Assembly: GCA_900074885.1 (NCBI GenBank)
Contig: FJUW01000052.1
Location: 124,001 to 188,000, forward strand
Direction of reading: 5' to 3'
Origin: Rhynchosporium graminicola
Taxonomy: Eukaryota > Ascomycota > Leotiomycetes > Helotiales > Ploettnerulaceae
Length of the DNA: 64,000 nucleotides
Shown: positions 50,950-61,355 of the stretch, one piece after another
Layout: each line of letters opens with the position of its first letter
Position numbering within the stretch: the first letter of the stretch is position 1
Position numbers and translations under genes: made by a program
Notes under the pieces: model-generated
Databases searched by the model: none
The model's input: the letters and a program-made list of their open reading frames with translations, nothing else
Told to the model about the DNA's origin: nothing

Positions 50950-51480
50950 TATACTATAAATAGATAGAGATTAATATTACTTTTAAAGAAAAATACTAAA
51001 AAAGCCTTAGTAGCTTCTTAAAGAGTAGCGATAGCAGAAGCCTAGAATCTTAAGTCGGACTTAAAATCTTAAGTAACCTTATAAACTAAGCGTTAGAAAG
51101 GGAGCTTTTAGATAAGCAGATTAAAACTCTTCTGAAACTTCCTGATTTCTCGTAATACTTTCACTATTAAGAGTTAGTTATATTACTATTAAGTATTACT
51201 ATTAGAAGACTAAGTACTTACTACTAGATAGTAACTTACAGACTCTATTACTAAGTCTCTTAATAGGATAAGGACCTTCCTTCTTAGTATTACTCTTATA
51301 TACTTATCTTCGCTTATCCTAAGTAGCTAATCTTTTAGCTAGGGTTAGCTTCCGGGGCAGAGTGAATTTAGGAGTACTCTTCTTCTTAGGAGAAGGTACT
51401 AGAGCAGCGGCTTTCTTAGGTTTCTTTACTATAGCTTTAGAGCGTGCTATCTTAACTATAAGCCTATATTAGTATTATTA
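50950..51480 (-). pseudogene. RIP-degraded coding remnant, basic protein, unknown
   Basis: A coherent minus frame contains IVKIARSKAIVKKPKKAAAL, then SPKKKSTPKFTLPRKLTLAK and KEGPYPIKRLSNRVCKLLSS. Stops are of RIP type. It is part of the TIR element and convergent or divergent with the neighbouring remnants. The Lys-rich start could bind nucleic acid; no family recognised. Confidence 0.45.
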
Positions 51481-51899
51481 CTATTACTATTATATATTAC
51501 TATATAAGGTATGACTTACCGAATAGTAGTTATAGTATTATATGGATTTTAGAAGTTTAGAAACTCCTAGCTAAGAGTCTATTTATATATTAGTAAATAC
51601 TAATAACTTATTAAAGTAAACTATAAGTAAATAAATAAAAGAAGGAAGAAAGGAGTTACTAGGTAATAAAGAAAAAGGAGCTAGTGAATATTAATTGAGT
51701 TTTAGGGATATAAATATATAGGAGGTACGCCTCTACTTTAAAATAAATAACTACTTTTCCTACCGGAACTAAAACTAGTAAGTTCTATACCTTTCTCCTC
51801 TTATATCTATACAGCTCTAATAATAATATAGTATAGTAATAGTCTATAATTGCAATTCCTCTTAAATAAACAAAATACTAATTACTATACTAACCTTCG

Positions 51900-52690
51900 A
51901 CGAGCGCTGAGATACTATTAAGGTAGATACTTAACTCCAGATTAAGGTAGCTAGTAATACTAAGAGATAAGTAAGTACCTTTATATCTTCCTTATTATTT
52001 AGAGCTTCTCTAACATTTCTTTAGGCTTTATACTATACCCGTAGTACTATAAAGAAGCAGGAGGGCTATAAAGACCTTTCAGATAAGGGAAAGAAGAGCT
52101 TAAAGGATAAGGCTAAAGCTAGAGTTCTAGCTAAGAGAGCTAAAGCTAGTAAGAAGTTTAATGATTTAGTTACTAGGTTCCTATATATTAAGAATAAGTA
52201 ATTAGAGTTAGTTCTTAAGGAGGAGAAAGCTATAAGAAAGAAAGCACTAGGAGTTATTTCTAGAGTAAGTCCTATTACTATTACTTATTACTATCTGTTC
52301 TAATTATAATTTAGCAGAAGAGAAAAGCTAGAGAGCTTAAAGAAGATAATAATAATAAGTTAACTTCTAGTATTAGAGGTTCCTTTAAGAAGAACTTAGA
52401 GCCTCTAATCATAAGATTAGAAGTAAAGATTATTAAGGAGAGTAATAAGAAGTATAGAGTTAATAAGAAGGAGATAGTAGCTTTTATAAGAGAAGTTACT
52501 AATCCTAAGGCTATTAAGGACTTTTATACTAGAGATAAAGAGATTAAGGTTAAAGAAGATAATTATAATAGTAATAATATTATTATTAAGGTCTCTACTA
52601 ATAAAGAAGAAGATAATAAGGATAATAAAGAAGAGTTCTCTAAGTAGAAGGGATTTATTATTCTAGATGGAGATAATAATAAGGAGTAGA
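51900..52690 (+). pseudogene. Lys-rich coding remnant with apparent intron, near the right TIR
   Basis: The plus frame has few RIP stops: KDLSDKGKKSLKDKAKARVL, KASKKFNDLVTRF and KEEKAIRKKALGVISR. It then meets a GTAAGT donor (about 52264) and resumes after a TTTAGCAG acceptor (about 52320) with KRKARELKEDNNN. It continues to about 52690 with long Lys/Asn/Glu stretches. The intron suggests a real spliced gene of the TIR element. Function unknown. Confidence 0.5.
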
Positions 52691-52845
52691 TTTATTACTT
52701 CTCTTCCTCTATTATAATACCCCTAATTGAACTTTTATAAAAGACTAAATTATTCCGTATTACTATTTACTATTACTATATAATCTAAAAAGTAAATGAT
52801 TCAAAAAAGTAGTTGATTCTATTAATATTTACTTATTAACTGAAT

Positions 52846-52925
52846 ATTCTAGTGTTCCTAGGTTTTTCCTATAAAAAAACGCTAAAATCTCAGATAAGAT
52901 ACCTACTCGTTATCTACCGCTATAG
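52846..52925 (-). repeat. Right terminal inverted repeat, 80 bp
   Basis: Inverted match to 35283-35362, with RIP-type changes. ACGG follows immediately as candidate TSD. Confidence 0.88.
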
Positions 52926-52929
52926 ACGG

Positions 52930-53221
52930 CGATTTCGCGAGCTCACTAATTAACGCGTTATCCCCTGGTGCCCCTTCGGAACTTGCTTATCTACCTAATA
53001 TTATTCATGAACAACAATGCAACCTACTAAATTCATGGAGTGCGATATTTCGCTTCGTATGGAGCTACTCGTAAACAACAATTCTCAACCAGTCAATTTC
53101 TCTTGATTAGCAACGACATCCTGCTATCATTGGTGGTATCGCTCTTTTGGAATCTTTGTAAATTCACTTGTACTTGGTTGGACAATGCTTCGAGTGTATA
53201 TTTATTTCACACAGCTCAGCC
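52930..53221. other. Non-RIPed host-sequence island
   Basis: Between the right TIR/TSD and the next repeat, composition returns to normal: CpA and TpG are frequent (CCCCTGGTGCCCCTTCGG, TTCATGAACAACAATGCAAC). I see no supported gene. It is presumably the original chromosomal sequence on the right of the TIR-element insertion site. Confidence 0.65.
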
Positions 53222-53700
53222 CAGTGTGAGAAAAAATAATCAACCTAATCAATTATAATCGATTATAATCGATTATAATTAGATTAGATTTAATTAGGTT
53301 AATTAGACCTTTGATTAGATTAGATTAGATTATAATCAATGATTAGGATTAGACTAGGCTTGATTATACTTATATATTTAGCTATATAAGCTATATAAAG
53401 ATAAATAAAATAAAGTATATCTTACTAATCAAAGGTATTTATATAATTAATAAAGAAATAAGGTATATAATAGTTAATTCTAGTAAATTCTAGTTATTTC
53501 TATATTTGGATTACTTACTGCTAGAATCTCGCTTTAAAGCGAATCTAGGCTAAGAAGCGAGGCGGGAGCCTAAGCCTAGAAAGGGAACCTAAGCGAGTAT
53601 CTAAGCTCCTTTGAGCCTAGCCCTAGATCACGTGCTAAATCAATTATAATCTATATAATATTGAGCTATTTGTGGATCACTAGTTAAAAAAACGGGTCAC
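53222..53700. repeat. GATTATAATC/GATTAG-rich repeat patch
   Basis: Palindromic ATCGATTATAATCGATTATA units and tandem GATTA copies (about 53240-53360) are followed by an AT-rich stretch. A GC-richer patch (53520-53640) has an inverted CTCGCTT...AAGCGAG pair, and two TCACGTG boxes lie near 53626 and 53698. It may be a small degraded transposon. Starts CAGTG at 53222 and ends CACTA at 53682, but without a matching 8-bp duplication. Confidence 0.45.
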
Positions 53701-54610
53701 GTGAAATACTATAATTAGCTATAGCGAGGCCTTAGCAGGTGCACAGCCGAAAAGAAGGAATATTAAATATTTTCGGGCTACTTAACGTTTGTATATTTCG
53801 TCTATGAGCTCTTACTATCTGTCTACTAATAGAGTCTTCTCCTTCTAAATAGTATTCGAACTATAAACAGAATTAGCTTATTAGTGACTTTCGAACGAAT
53901 TATATAAGTGCACGATATAAGACGTATTTCAGATATAATATATATCTATTCTTCTAGCTTCCGGTTCGAAACTGATAATAAGTAGGTAGATTAAGCGCTT
54001 TCCTAGTAGCTACTTTAAGAAGTCGATCTTAATACTCCTTAGCGGACCTATAGCGCGTCTATTATAGGCCTTCTAGCTGCTTCTCGACCTGCGAAACGCT
54101 ACTGATAAACGCGTATATAAATCTAAGCTAATATAGCTATTTAACTTAATCGATTACCTCTTTTATCTTCTTTACCTTCGGAAGAGCCTCTTTTATAGCT
54201 TGTACTAGCTCTAGTAGTACTTGCCCTTATAGTACTTACTCTAAGATAGGCTATTCCGTATGGATTTCGGTCTCTTTTCGCTATTATAAGTCCGTAAGAT
54301 ATTAGTCAGATGGATTATTAGTATACTAAGTACGCTATACTTTACTAGATCGATAAAGCAGGAGCTAGAGGTAAATACGAGCTCTATTATAAAAAGGGAG
54401 CTATTTACTTAGAGCTATTACGAGAAATACCAGATATCTTACGAAAGTTATTAGATAATATAGATCTGCGAAGTGAACTATTTCAGTAGAAGATACGCTA
54501 ATATAATATTACTCTTTCTTTTACGTTTATAAATACTACTAAAGAAGATCGTATTAATCTTAACTATAGATTAACTACTTTTATAGTCTATAGGGAGCTA
54601 TATTACTTAT

Positions 54611-57600
54611 TGTGACGCTTACTCTAGAAAGGTCTCAAAACTACCTGAGTAATAAGACCTCATATTACTATGAATATGAAGTAGTAAGAATCACTTAAGA
54701 ATCTATAACTAAGGAGTAAAGAAGTAGAGAGAGAAGGGAAGTATATATATGAAAAGGGGCCCCTAAACTCTACTCGTGTAATCTCGCTTAGTAGTAAGTG
54801 TTTCTACTAATAGGGAGAAACCTCTAAACCTGACTAGTCGTTATACTACCCCCCCCTCCGAAAAAAGCTCGCCCTCGAGCATTAGTCTATTTCCTTATTA
54901 CTATTAAGGTAGTCGTAATTATTAATTCTATCGTAGAAAGCTTTTAGCTAATCAGGTAGTTTAGCAGGAGGTCTAGCTTACGTTAAGTTATTAAGGTGGA
55001 ATTATTATAGCTTAGCGGGAGCGTATTTAATATCTATAGCGTTATACTATATAAGATCGAAATCTTGATTTAACTAGGAAACTCGGTATAAGAGGCTATT
55101 ACGCTACTTGCGGCACGTAAGTATATCTTCGATCTCCTATTTATCGTCACTAGTGATATTAATAGGTAGTAGCAGTAGTAAGGTTTATCCTAGTAAGGGG
55201 TCGTTTAGATACTTCTATAGCTTAGTAGTAGGGAATACATTATATACTTTTATATTAGTAAGGAGCTCTAGATGATAAGAGCTTCCGACCTTTTTAATTA
55301 TACAGAAGAGTCCGTTAGTTAGGAAGTCGAGTTTTTTACTAAGTCGAGTACTCGTAAAGTAGCGTATATCTAGCTAGATAAGGTCATCTATAGTAAAGTC
55401 GACTTTATAGCGTAAGCGATTATAGGATTAGGATATCTTAGCTTAAGCACGTTAGAAGCTTAATTAAGTAGTAGTCTAGGCGTCGCGCAGATAATTAGCG
55501 TAATCTAGAGCTTACTAAGTATTAAACTTATTAGTAAGCGTAGTAGAGTCAGGTAAGTCTTTCTAATTCTAATTAACGTAAGGTATATATCTATAAATAA
55601 CTTTAAAGGGTAAGAGACCTCTAAGGGATTCGTAAGGGAGAGTTATCTAGGCGTAGTCTATAATAAGTAAGAATTCCGACTAGTCATCTTAATAGTAAGA
55701 GATAAAAGGTCGTAATCTATATTAGAGATATTAGTTATAGATCTCTATTTAGCTATCTGTTTACAAGTAGTCTACTATAGAAAGCTATCTTTTAGTACTA
55801 AGAATCGTGATAACTATAGTCTAAAAACAGGAAACGAATTAAGGCCCTCTATTAGAGGTAATTATTAATAGAGCTCCGAAATAGTAGTATACGTAGTATA
55901 AGTAAAGCTTTATAAGGTCGCGCGTATTAGAGGTCTTTTAGTATAGAATACTAATTACTTATTTACTAAAAAAGTCGATAAATAAAAGAATATTATAATA
56001 GCTATATTTATCGCAGTTAAAGCTATAGTAGTCGACTATAATATACTCCTATAGACGCGATAGTAAAGGTAGAGGTTAAAGGAGGCCCGGTTTCTTATCA
56101 CGTAGCACTTGAATTCGTCGGTAAGTATAATAGTTATAGTAGTACTAGTTAATAGTTAAAGCGATTCCGTACTACTAGTATTATAATACTAGTAGTTATA
56201 AGGTCTTCTTTACACTTAGATAAGTAGTCTCTAATCAGTTATATACTTCGCGTATAAGTAGTATGCGAAAGTATAAAACGTCAAGTATAATTAGTCTTCC
56301 TTTATAGAGTAGAAGATCTTTTTCTATAGTTAGTTTTCTAGGGGTAGTAGAGAGAGCTTATTTCTGTAGTACTTAGAGTGATAGCGTAGTGCGATTAGCG
56401 TTAAGTACTTGCTATACTATAGAAAAGACTAGCGATAAGTTAGCGACTTCTAAGGCGTTAATAAGCTTAAAGTTATCTATAGAGTCAGAGCTATTCCGGA
56501 GGTTACTTATAAGTAGTACTAGATCGATTTAGTCTTCGCGTAGTAGCTACTATAAATACTAAGTTCTTTTAGTGTTATTCTAGTCGTCTAATTTATCTGT
56601 TCTACGAGAGAGAACGTTAGCGAGTAGATTATGCTTCCTAGGTCGATAGGTGATTATAAAGTTATAATCTGCGAGTAGCTTAGCTTATCGTGCTTATCGT
56701 ACGTTTAGCTATTTAGAGGTTATAAAGTACTTAAGAGCTTTATAATTAGTAATAATACGGATCTAATATAGTACGCCTATAAGCTCAGATCTCTAGTTAC
56801 CGAAAGATCGTATAATTACGAGCATTTCCTTATCGTGGATAGCGTAATTAAGCTCAGCAAGTAGTATAGTCTTAGAGAAGTAAGCTACTAGGAACTAGTC
56901 TTCGTCGTGCTATTATAATAGTACACCTGCTATTACTCTATTACTAGCGTCTGTTTCGATCATATAAGGTAGATATTACTAATAGTAATAGAGGAGTAGT
57001 ACCGAAGTAAGAGCGTGCTTTAAGTAATTAAAGGTATCTTTATACTCCCTAGCGAACCGAAAGGATATATTATTTTTAGTAAGTTATATAAGAGGTTTTG
57101 CGATAATTCCGTAGTCCTTAATAAATCGTTAGTAGAAGTTGCAAAAGCCTAAGAACGATTATACGCTCTTAACTATCGTTAGGTAATTCTAAGATTATAT
57201 AATATTAACCTTCTTAGGGTCTACCTTGATCCTAGAAGTAGAGATAATAAATCTAAGGTATTTAGTATAAGTAACGTTGAATTTATACTTCTTAAGGTCG
57301 GCTTATAATCTAGCGTCTTATAATTATTATAGTACCTTATGTATATATAATTAATACTATAGTAAGTCGTTAGAGTAGATCAGAATATTATCTAGATATA
57401 TTATATAGAAGTCGTCTAAGTAGTCGAATAAGATATTATTCATATATCGCTAGTACGTCGTAGGGCTATTAGTCAGACCGAAAGGGAGTACCTTATACTT
57501 ATATATATNATAGAGGTATAATATAAGTAGATATTTACTATCTTCCTAGACGTAAGTAAAAGAGTTATAGATAATATGACGCTTACTCTAGAAAGGTCTT

Positions 57601-57809
57601 AAAACTACCTGAGTAATAAGACCTTATATTACTATAAATATAAAGTAGTAAGAATCACTTAAGAATCTATAACTAAGGAGTAAAGAAGTAGAGAGAGAAG
57701 AGAAGTATATATATGAAAAGGGGCCCCTAAACTCTACTCGTATAATCTCGCTTAGCAGTAAGTGTTTCTACTAATAGGGAGAAACCTCCAAACCTGACTA
57801 GTCGTCACA
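54611..57809 (-). mobile_element. 5'-truncated Ty3/gypsy element (LTR family 3), TSD CTTAT
   Basis: 235-bp LTRs lie at 54611-54845 (3') and 57575-57809 (5'), beginning and ending TGTGACGC...CGTCACA. Exact TSDs CTTAT lie at 54606-54610 and 57810-57814. On the minus strand the polypurine tract GGAGGGGGGGGTAG precedes the 3' LTR. The 2.7-kb internal region starts in the middle of reverse transcriptase directly beside the 5' LTR: gag, protease and the first part of RT are missing. One N lies at 57509, close to that joint. Inserted in the Helitron gene. Confidence 0.92.
54846..57574 (-). pseudogene. Partial gypsy pol remnant (RT, RNase H, integrase)
   Basis: On the minus strand the RT region (about 57.5-57.1 kb) shows YKYKVLPFGLTNSPTTY, MNNILFDYLDDF and the catalytic box YLDNILIYS (second Asp mutated to Asn, RIP-type). 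Next come YTKYLRFIISTSRIKVDPKK and, at about 56.04-55.87 kb, integrase (LLFIDFFSK and DLIKLYLYYVYYYFGA). Stops are of RIP type. The 5' half of pol and all of gag are absent. Confidence 0.85.
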
Positions 57810-59530
57810 CTTATAAAAGCTCTTGATTCCTGGTCTACGAACGATACTTATCTTTACTTAATTATTTTTCTATAATCCTAATTATATAACTAATATTCGA
57901 CTTATATATTACGATTCTCTTAATACTATAATTCTACGCGATTTATATAAGATAGTTATTACTAATAATCTATTTATAGCTATATACCGGACCGCCTGAG
58001 AGCGATTATAAGTCTAAGATAATAATTTCCGGATTGTTTTTAGCTTATAAATACGACTAGTAATATAAACTAGGGCTAATAAAAGACGTAAGAATCTTCT
58101 AGTTATAAATAAGGTTATAGGAATTATCCTAGATAAGTTTAAAAGCTACCTTTCGCGATATTATACTTATAGTCCGAGAACCTCGCTATAACAGACCGCG
58201 TTTATATCGAGTATATATTATAAATCCTATATATTTTCTATTAAGTTATCTACTACTCTTTCCTTATAGCGAGCTAGGGTAGTATTAGTCTTTATAGATC
58301 TATAATCGAGATCGAATTATAAAACGCTTAGAGTAATAGCTATTTTATAAGTTCTAGCTCTTCTAACGAGCTTATTAACTCTTAAACTTTTTCCGTACGA
58401 ACTATATATTTTAATAATACGTTATCGACGTTTATATCGCTTATTATACTACTCGACTAGAATAGATAAAGAGTTATTAAGAAAATATATATACGGATAT
58501 ATATAATAGGCTTACGGATACGCTTATCCGGGCCGATAGCGACTCCGTAGAATATAGGCGTTAGTTTATCCTTCCTTCTTCTTTTATTAGAAGTGATCGT
58601 TTTATATAATAATTATTTTAAGATTCTATAGCTATAATACGCTTTTTTAGACGACTTATACTCTTTATTATATTTATAGCTAACTTATAATAGCCCGAAA
58701 TCATCTATGAGCTTTAGAAAATATAATCCTAACTAGTTAATAGGCTCGATATTATTATACGCGTCTTCTGCTTAAAGATTAAAGAGCTTCTTAATAATAT
58801 TAAAAAAGGAGCCTTTAGAAAATACTATACTTATATCTATACTATTAAGTATTAAAAGCGTAGTTTATTTTATCTTTATCTTCTTCTTTAGCTCGAGAGT
58901 ATAAGTAATTTTCTAATACTAACTAGGGTTAACGAGATTATATCTATAGAGATTCCGAACGAGGCTATAGACCCTATAGGTAAGTTATAAGAGTTAGTTT
59001 TAAATAATATAACTTACGGGCCCTGCGGGCGTAACTTTCCGAATACTCCCTATATAGCTTATAAGCACGCTAGCGACCTGTTATAGTATTAGAAACGCTT
59101 TCCGAAAGCGTTTAAACTTATTGTAGTCGTTATAAAAGATAATTACCCTGAATATTATTATTAGGAAGATAGCTAAACGTTTATAGTTCGTAAAGATAGC
59201 TAAGAAGTCACTGTAGATAACCGATAGGTAGTTCCGTATAATCTATATCTTCTTAATCGCTACCGATCGCATATTAACGTCGAAGTTTATAGGTTAGTAT
59301 AAGCTATTAAGTATATCTATAAGTATATATATAAGAGTATAGACCGAACGACTCTTATAATCTTAAATATAGATAATAAGATTACTTATTATATATAAGT
59401 ATAATACGTAAGTCCCTCGGAAGCTTTATAGCGATTATTCGAATATCTTACTTATAAGGAATTTCCGCTTATATAATATCTTATAGTTTATTTATAAGAA
59501 GGGTAAACTATATATTTTAAGCTTAGTTTA

Positions 59531-59798
59531 TATGACGACAGCTCACCTGAATATCATATGAGAAGAAGGATAGATAACAGGGCCTAAGTTCACAAGTATC
59601 CCGGCAGAACTAGTATCCGACCCGGTATAGTATCAGACTAGTACCGGCACATATATATAAGGTGCTTTACACTCTATCTCTCTTCTTCTTCCTTCCTTAT
59701 CTTTTTGTTTTCTTCGTAGTAGATTATATAAGATCGCTCTTAGCCTCCCTACTTGTTTATTCTTACTTGTATACTGCCTTGAGTCTTGTGTCGTTACA
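59531..59798 (+). repeat. Solo LTR of the chromovirus family (LTR family 1), TSD GTTTA
   Basis: 268 bp, the same length as both LTRs of the chromovirus at 37943-45722. It runs TATGACGACAGC to GTGTCGTTACA and has exact TSDs GTTTA at 59526-59530 and 59799-59803. It keeps more CpA/TpG sites than the chromovirus LTRs, so it is younger or was less exposed to RIP. It arose by LTR-LTR recombination. Inserted in the Helitron gene. Confidence 0.93.
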
Positions 59799-59861
59799 GT
59801 TTATCTGCAGAAGAGATAGCTATAAAGCGAGATATAGCTCGTTCTACTCTTATAGGGTTCT

Positions 59862-61355
59862 TATAACGATATAAGACTCAAGGCGATATACAAGTAAGAA
59901 TAAATAAGTAGGGAGGCTAAGAGCGATCTTATATAGTCTAGTACGAAGGAAATAGAAAGATATAGAGCTCTAAAGGAGTCTGCACCTTCTATATATATAA
60001 GGAGAGTATACCTAAGGCACTGATACTAGCCTGTATCTGCCACGTATACTATGCGCCGTTATATTACCCTCTTCTAAGACAAAAGCTCGCCCTCGAGCTT
60101 TAAAGAATCGAAGTAACTAAGGAAATAAGTAAGTATAAAACGTAGTTAAATATTAAAATAATCTTCTTCTAAATTTCTATTAAACTAAAACCGTAGATAC
60201 TAATTCAGTACCGAGATTATCTCTTCTATAGAGGGAAACGTAATCTCTAGTAATTATAATACCGAGTTTTACTAAATAAGCGAGGCTAAGCGAGTAATTA
60301 AAATACTTAAAAGTTACAAAAGAAATAAAAGTCTAAATCGAATTCTAAAGAAGCTAAAAGATTAAGGAAAGTTAGATATCTTTATTAAGTAGATATAAAA
60401 AGTATTAAATTAAAAGTTCTAGTAGAGAGAGGTCGATTCTACTAAAAGGGATAAATTATACTAAAGTATAAGGATTATAAGTCGAATTCCGATAATTTCC
60501 GCTAAGGTAATAAGCTACTTTATCTTAGCTTAAAAGTAAAGTTTTTCGCTATTAGAGCTACTTTCAGAAGGTTAAAGTTAAGTAAGAGGATAAAAGTTCT
60601 TTTCTAGTAGAAAGAGATCGATTCTACTAAGGGGGATAAATTATACTAAGGTATAAGGGTTACGAGTCGGATTCCGGTAATTTCCGCTAGGGTAATAAGC
60701 TACTTCGTCTTAGCCTAAAAGTAAGGTTTTTCGCTATTAGAGCTACTTTCAGAAAGTTAAAATCAGATAAAAGGATAATAAATATTAAGACTTATAGGGA
60801 AGTTTCTACTTAAAATTCGTCTGCTATTTTACTTTATACGTATAAAGGAACGAGTTTCGAAGTATCTAAGAGTGATTTCGTAGTAATACTAGTGCTTCTG
60901 AGGCTAAATTATATTTAAATTCCTAGCTATCTAAGAGATCTCTAGAATCTTAGCTCTTTTGAAAACCTAACTATCGAATTCGTAATTAATAGTACTAACT
61001 GTTTCTATATAATTCCGAAGTACAAAAATCTAAAGTAAGTAGAGATAACTTAGTAAAGAGCTCCCTAATAGTCGAAGTTATATATCCGAATCGAGTTTTC
61101 TAAGTAAGATATTATTTAATACTATCTCTAGCGGTCTTAATCTTTCTATTTAATATAATAATATAAGACTTAAGGCGGTATATAAGTAAGAATAAATAAG
61201 TAGGGAGGCTAAGAGCGATCTTATATAGTCTAGTATAAAGGAAATAGAAAGATACAGAGCTCTAAAGGAGTCTGCACCTTCTATATATATAAGGAGGGTA
61301 TGCCTAAGGCACCGATACTGGCCCGTATCTGCCACGTATACCATGCGCCGTTACA
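59862..61355 (-). mobile_element. Small non-autonomous LTR element, long variant, TSD GTTCT
   Basis: 202-bp LTRs lie at 59862-60063 (3') and 61154-61355 (5') with exact TSDs GTTCT at 59857-59861 and 61356-61360. Length 1,494 bp. The 185-bp tandem internal duplication is present (repeat marks at 60419 and 60604). The 5' LTR keeps TGTAACGGCGCATGG, among the least mutated LTRs of the family here. Inserted in the Helitron gene 58 bp (after TSDs) from the solo LTR. Confidence 0.94.

Larger units (their letters stand above)
35283..52925. mobile_element. 17.6-kb TIR-bounded element, RIP-degraded, with nested LTR elements
   Basis: Two 80-bp inverted repeats, 35283-35362 and 52846-52925, bound this region. 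Both begin CTATAGCGGTAGATAACGAG when read inward. They are flanked by the 4-bp direct repeat ACGG (35279-35282 and 52926-52929), a candidate target-site duplication. The two arms differ at about eight positions, all but one a transition; most are CpA/TpG to TpA. The right arm is mutated and the left almost intact. Subtracting the nested gypsy element and the small LTR elements leaves about 5.8 kb of element proper. That remainder carries remnants of coding sequence on both strands (36.2-37.8, 45.7-50.7 and 51-52.7 kb). I do not recognise a transposase, so the superfamily is open. Confidence 0.75.

Noticed and set aside
53222..53682. Possible hAT-type miniature element starting CAGTG and ending CACTA
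   Set aside because: The terminal inverted match is poor and the 8-bp flanks (GCTCAGCC and GTTAAAAA) do not match, so I kept it only as a repeat patch.
61150..61344. Open frame of 64 codons on the minus strand
   Set aside because: It lies wholly in a 202-bp LTR.
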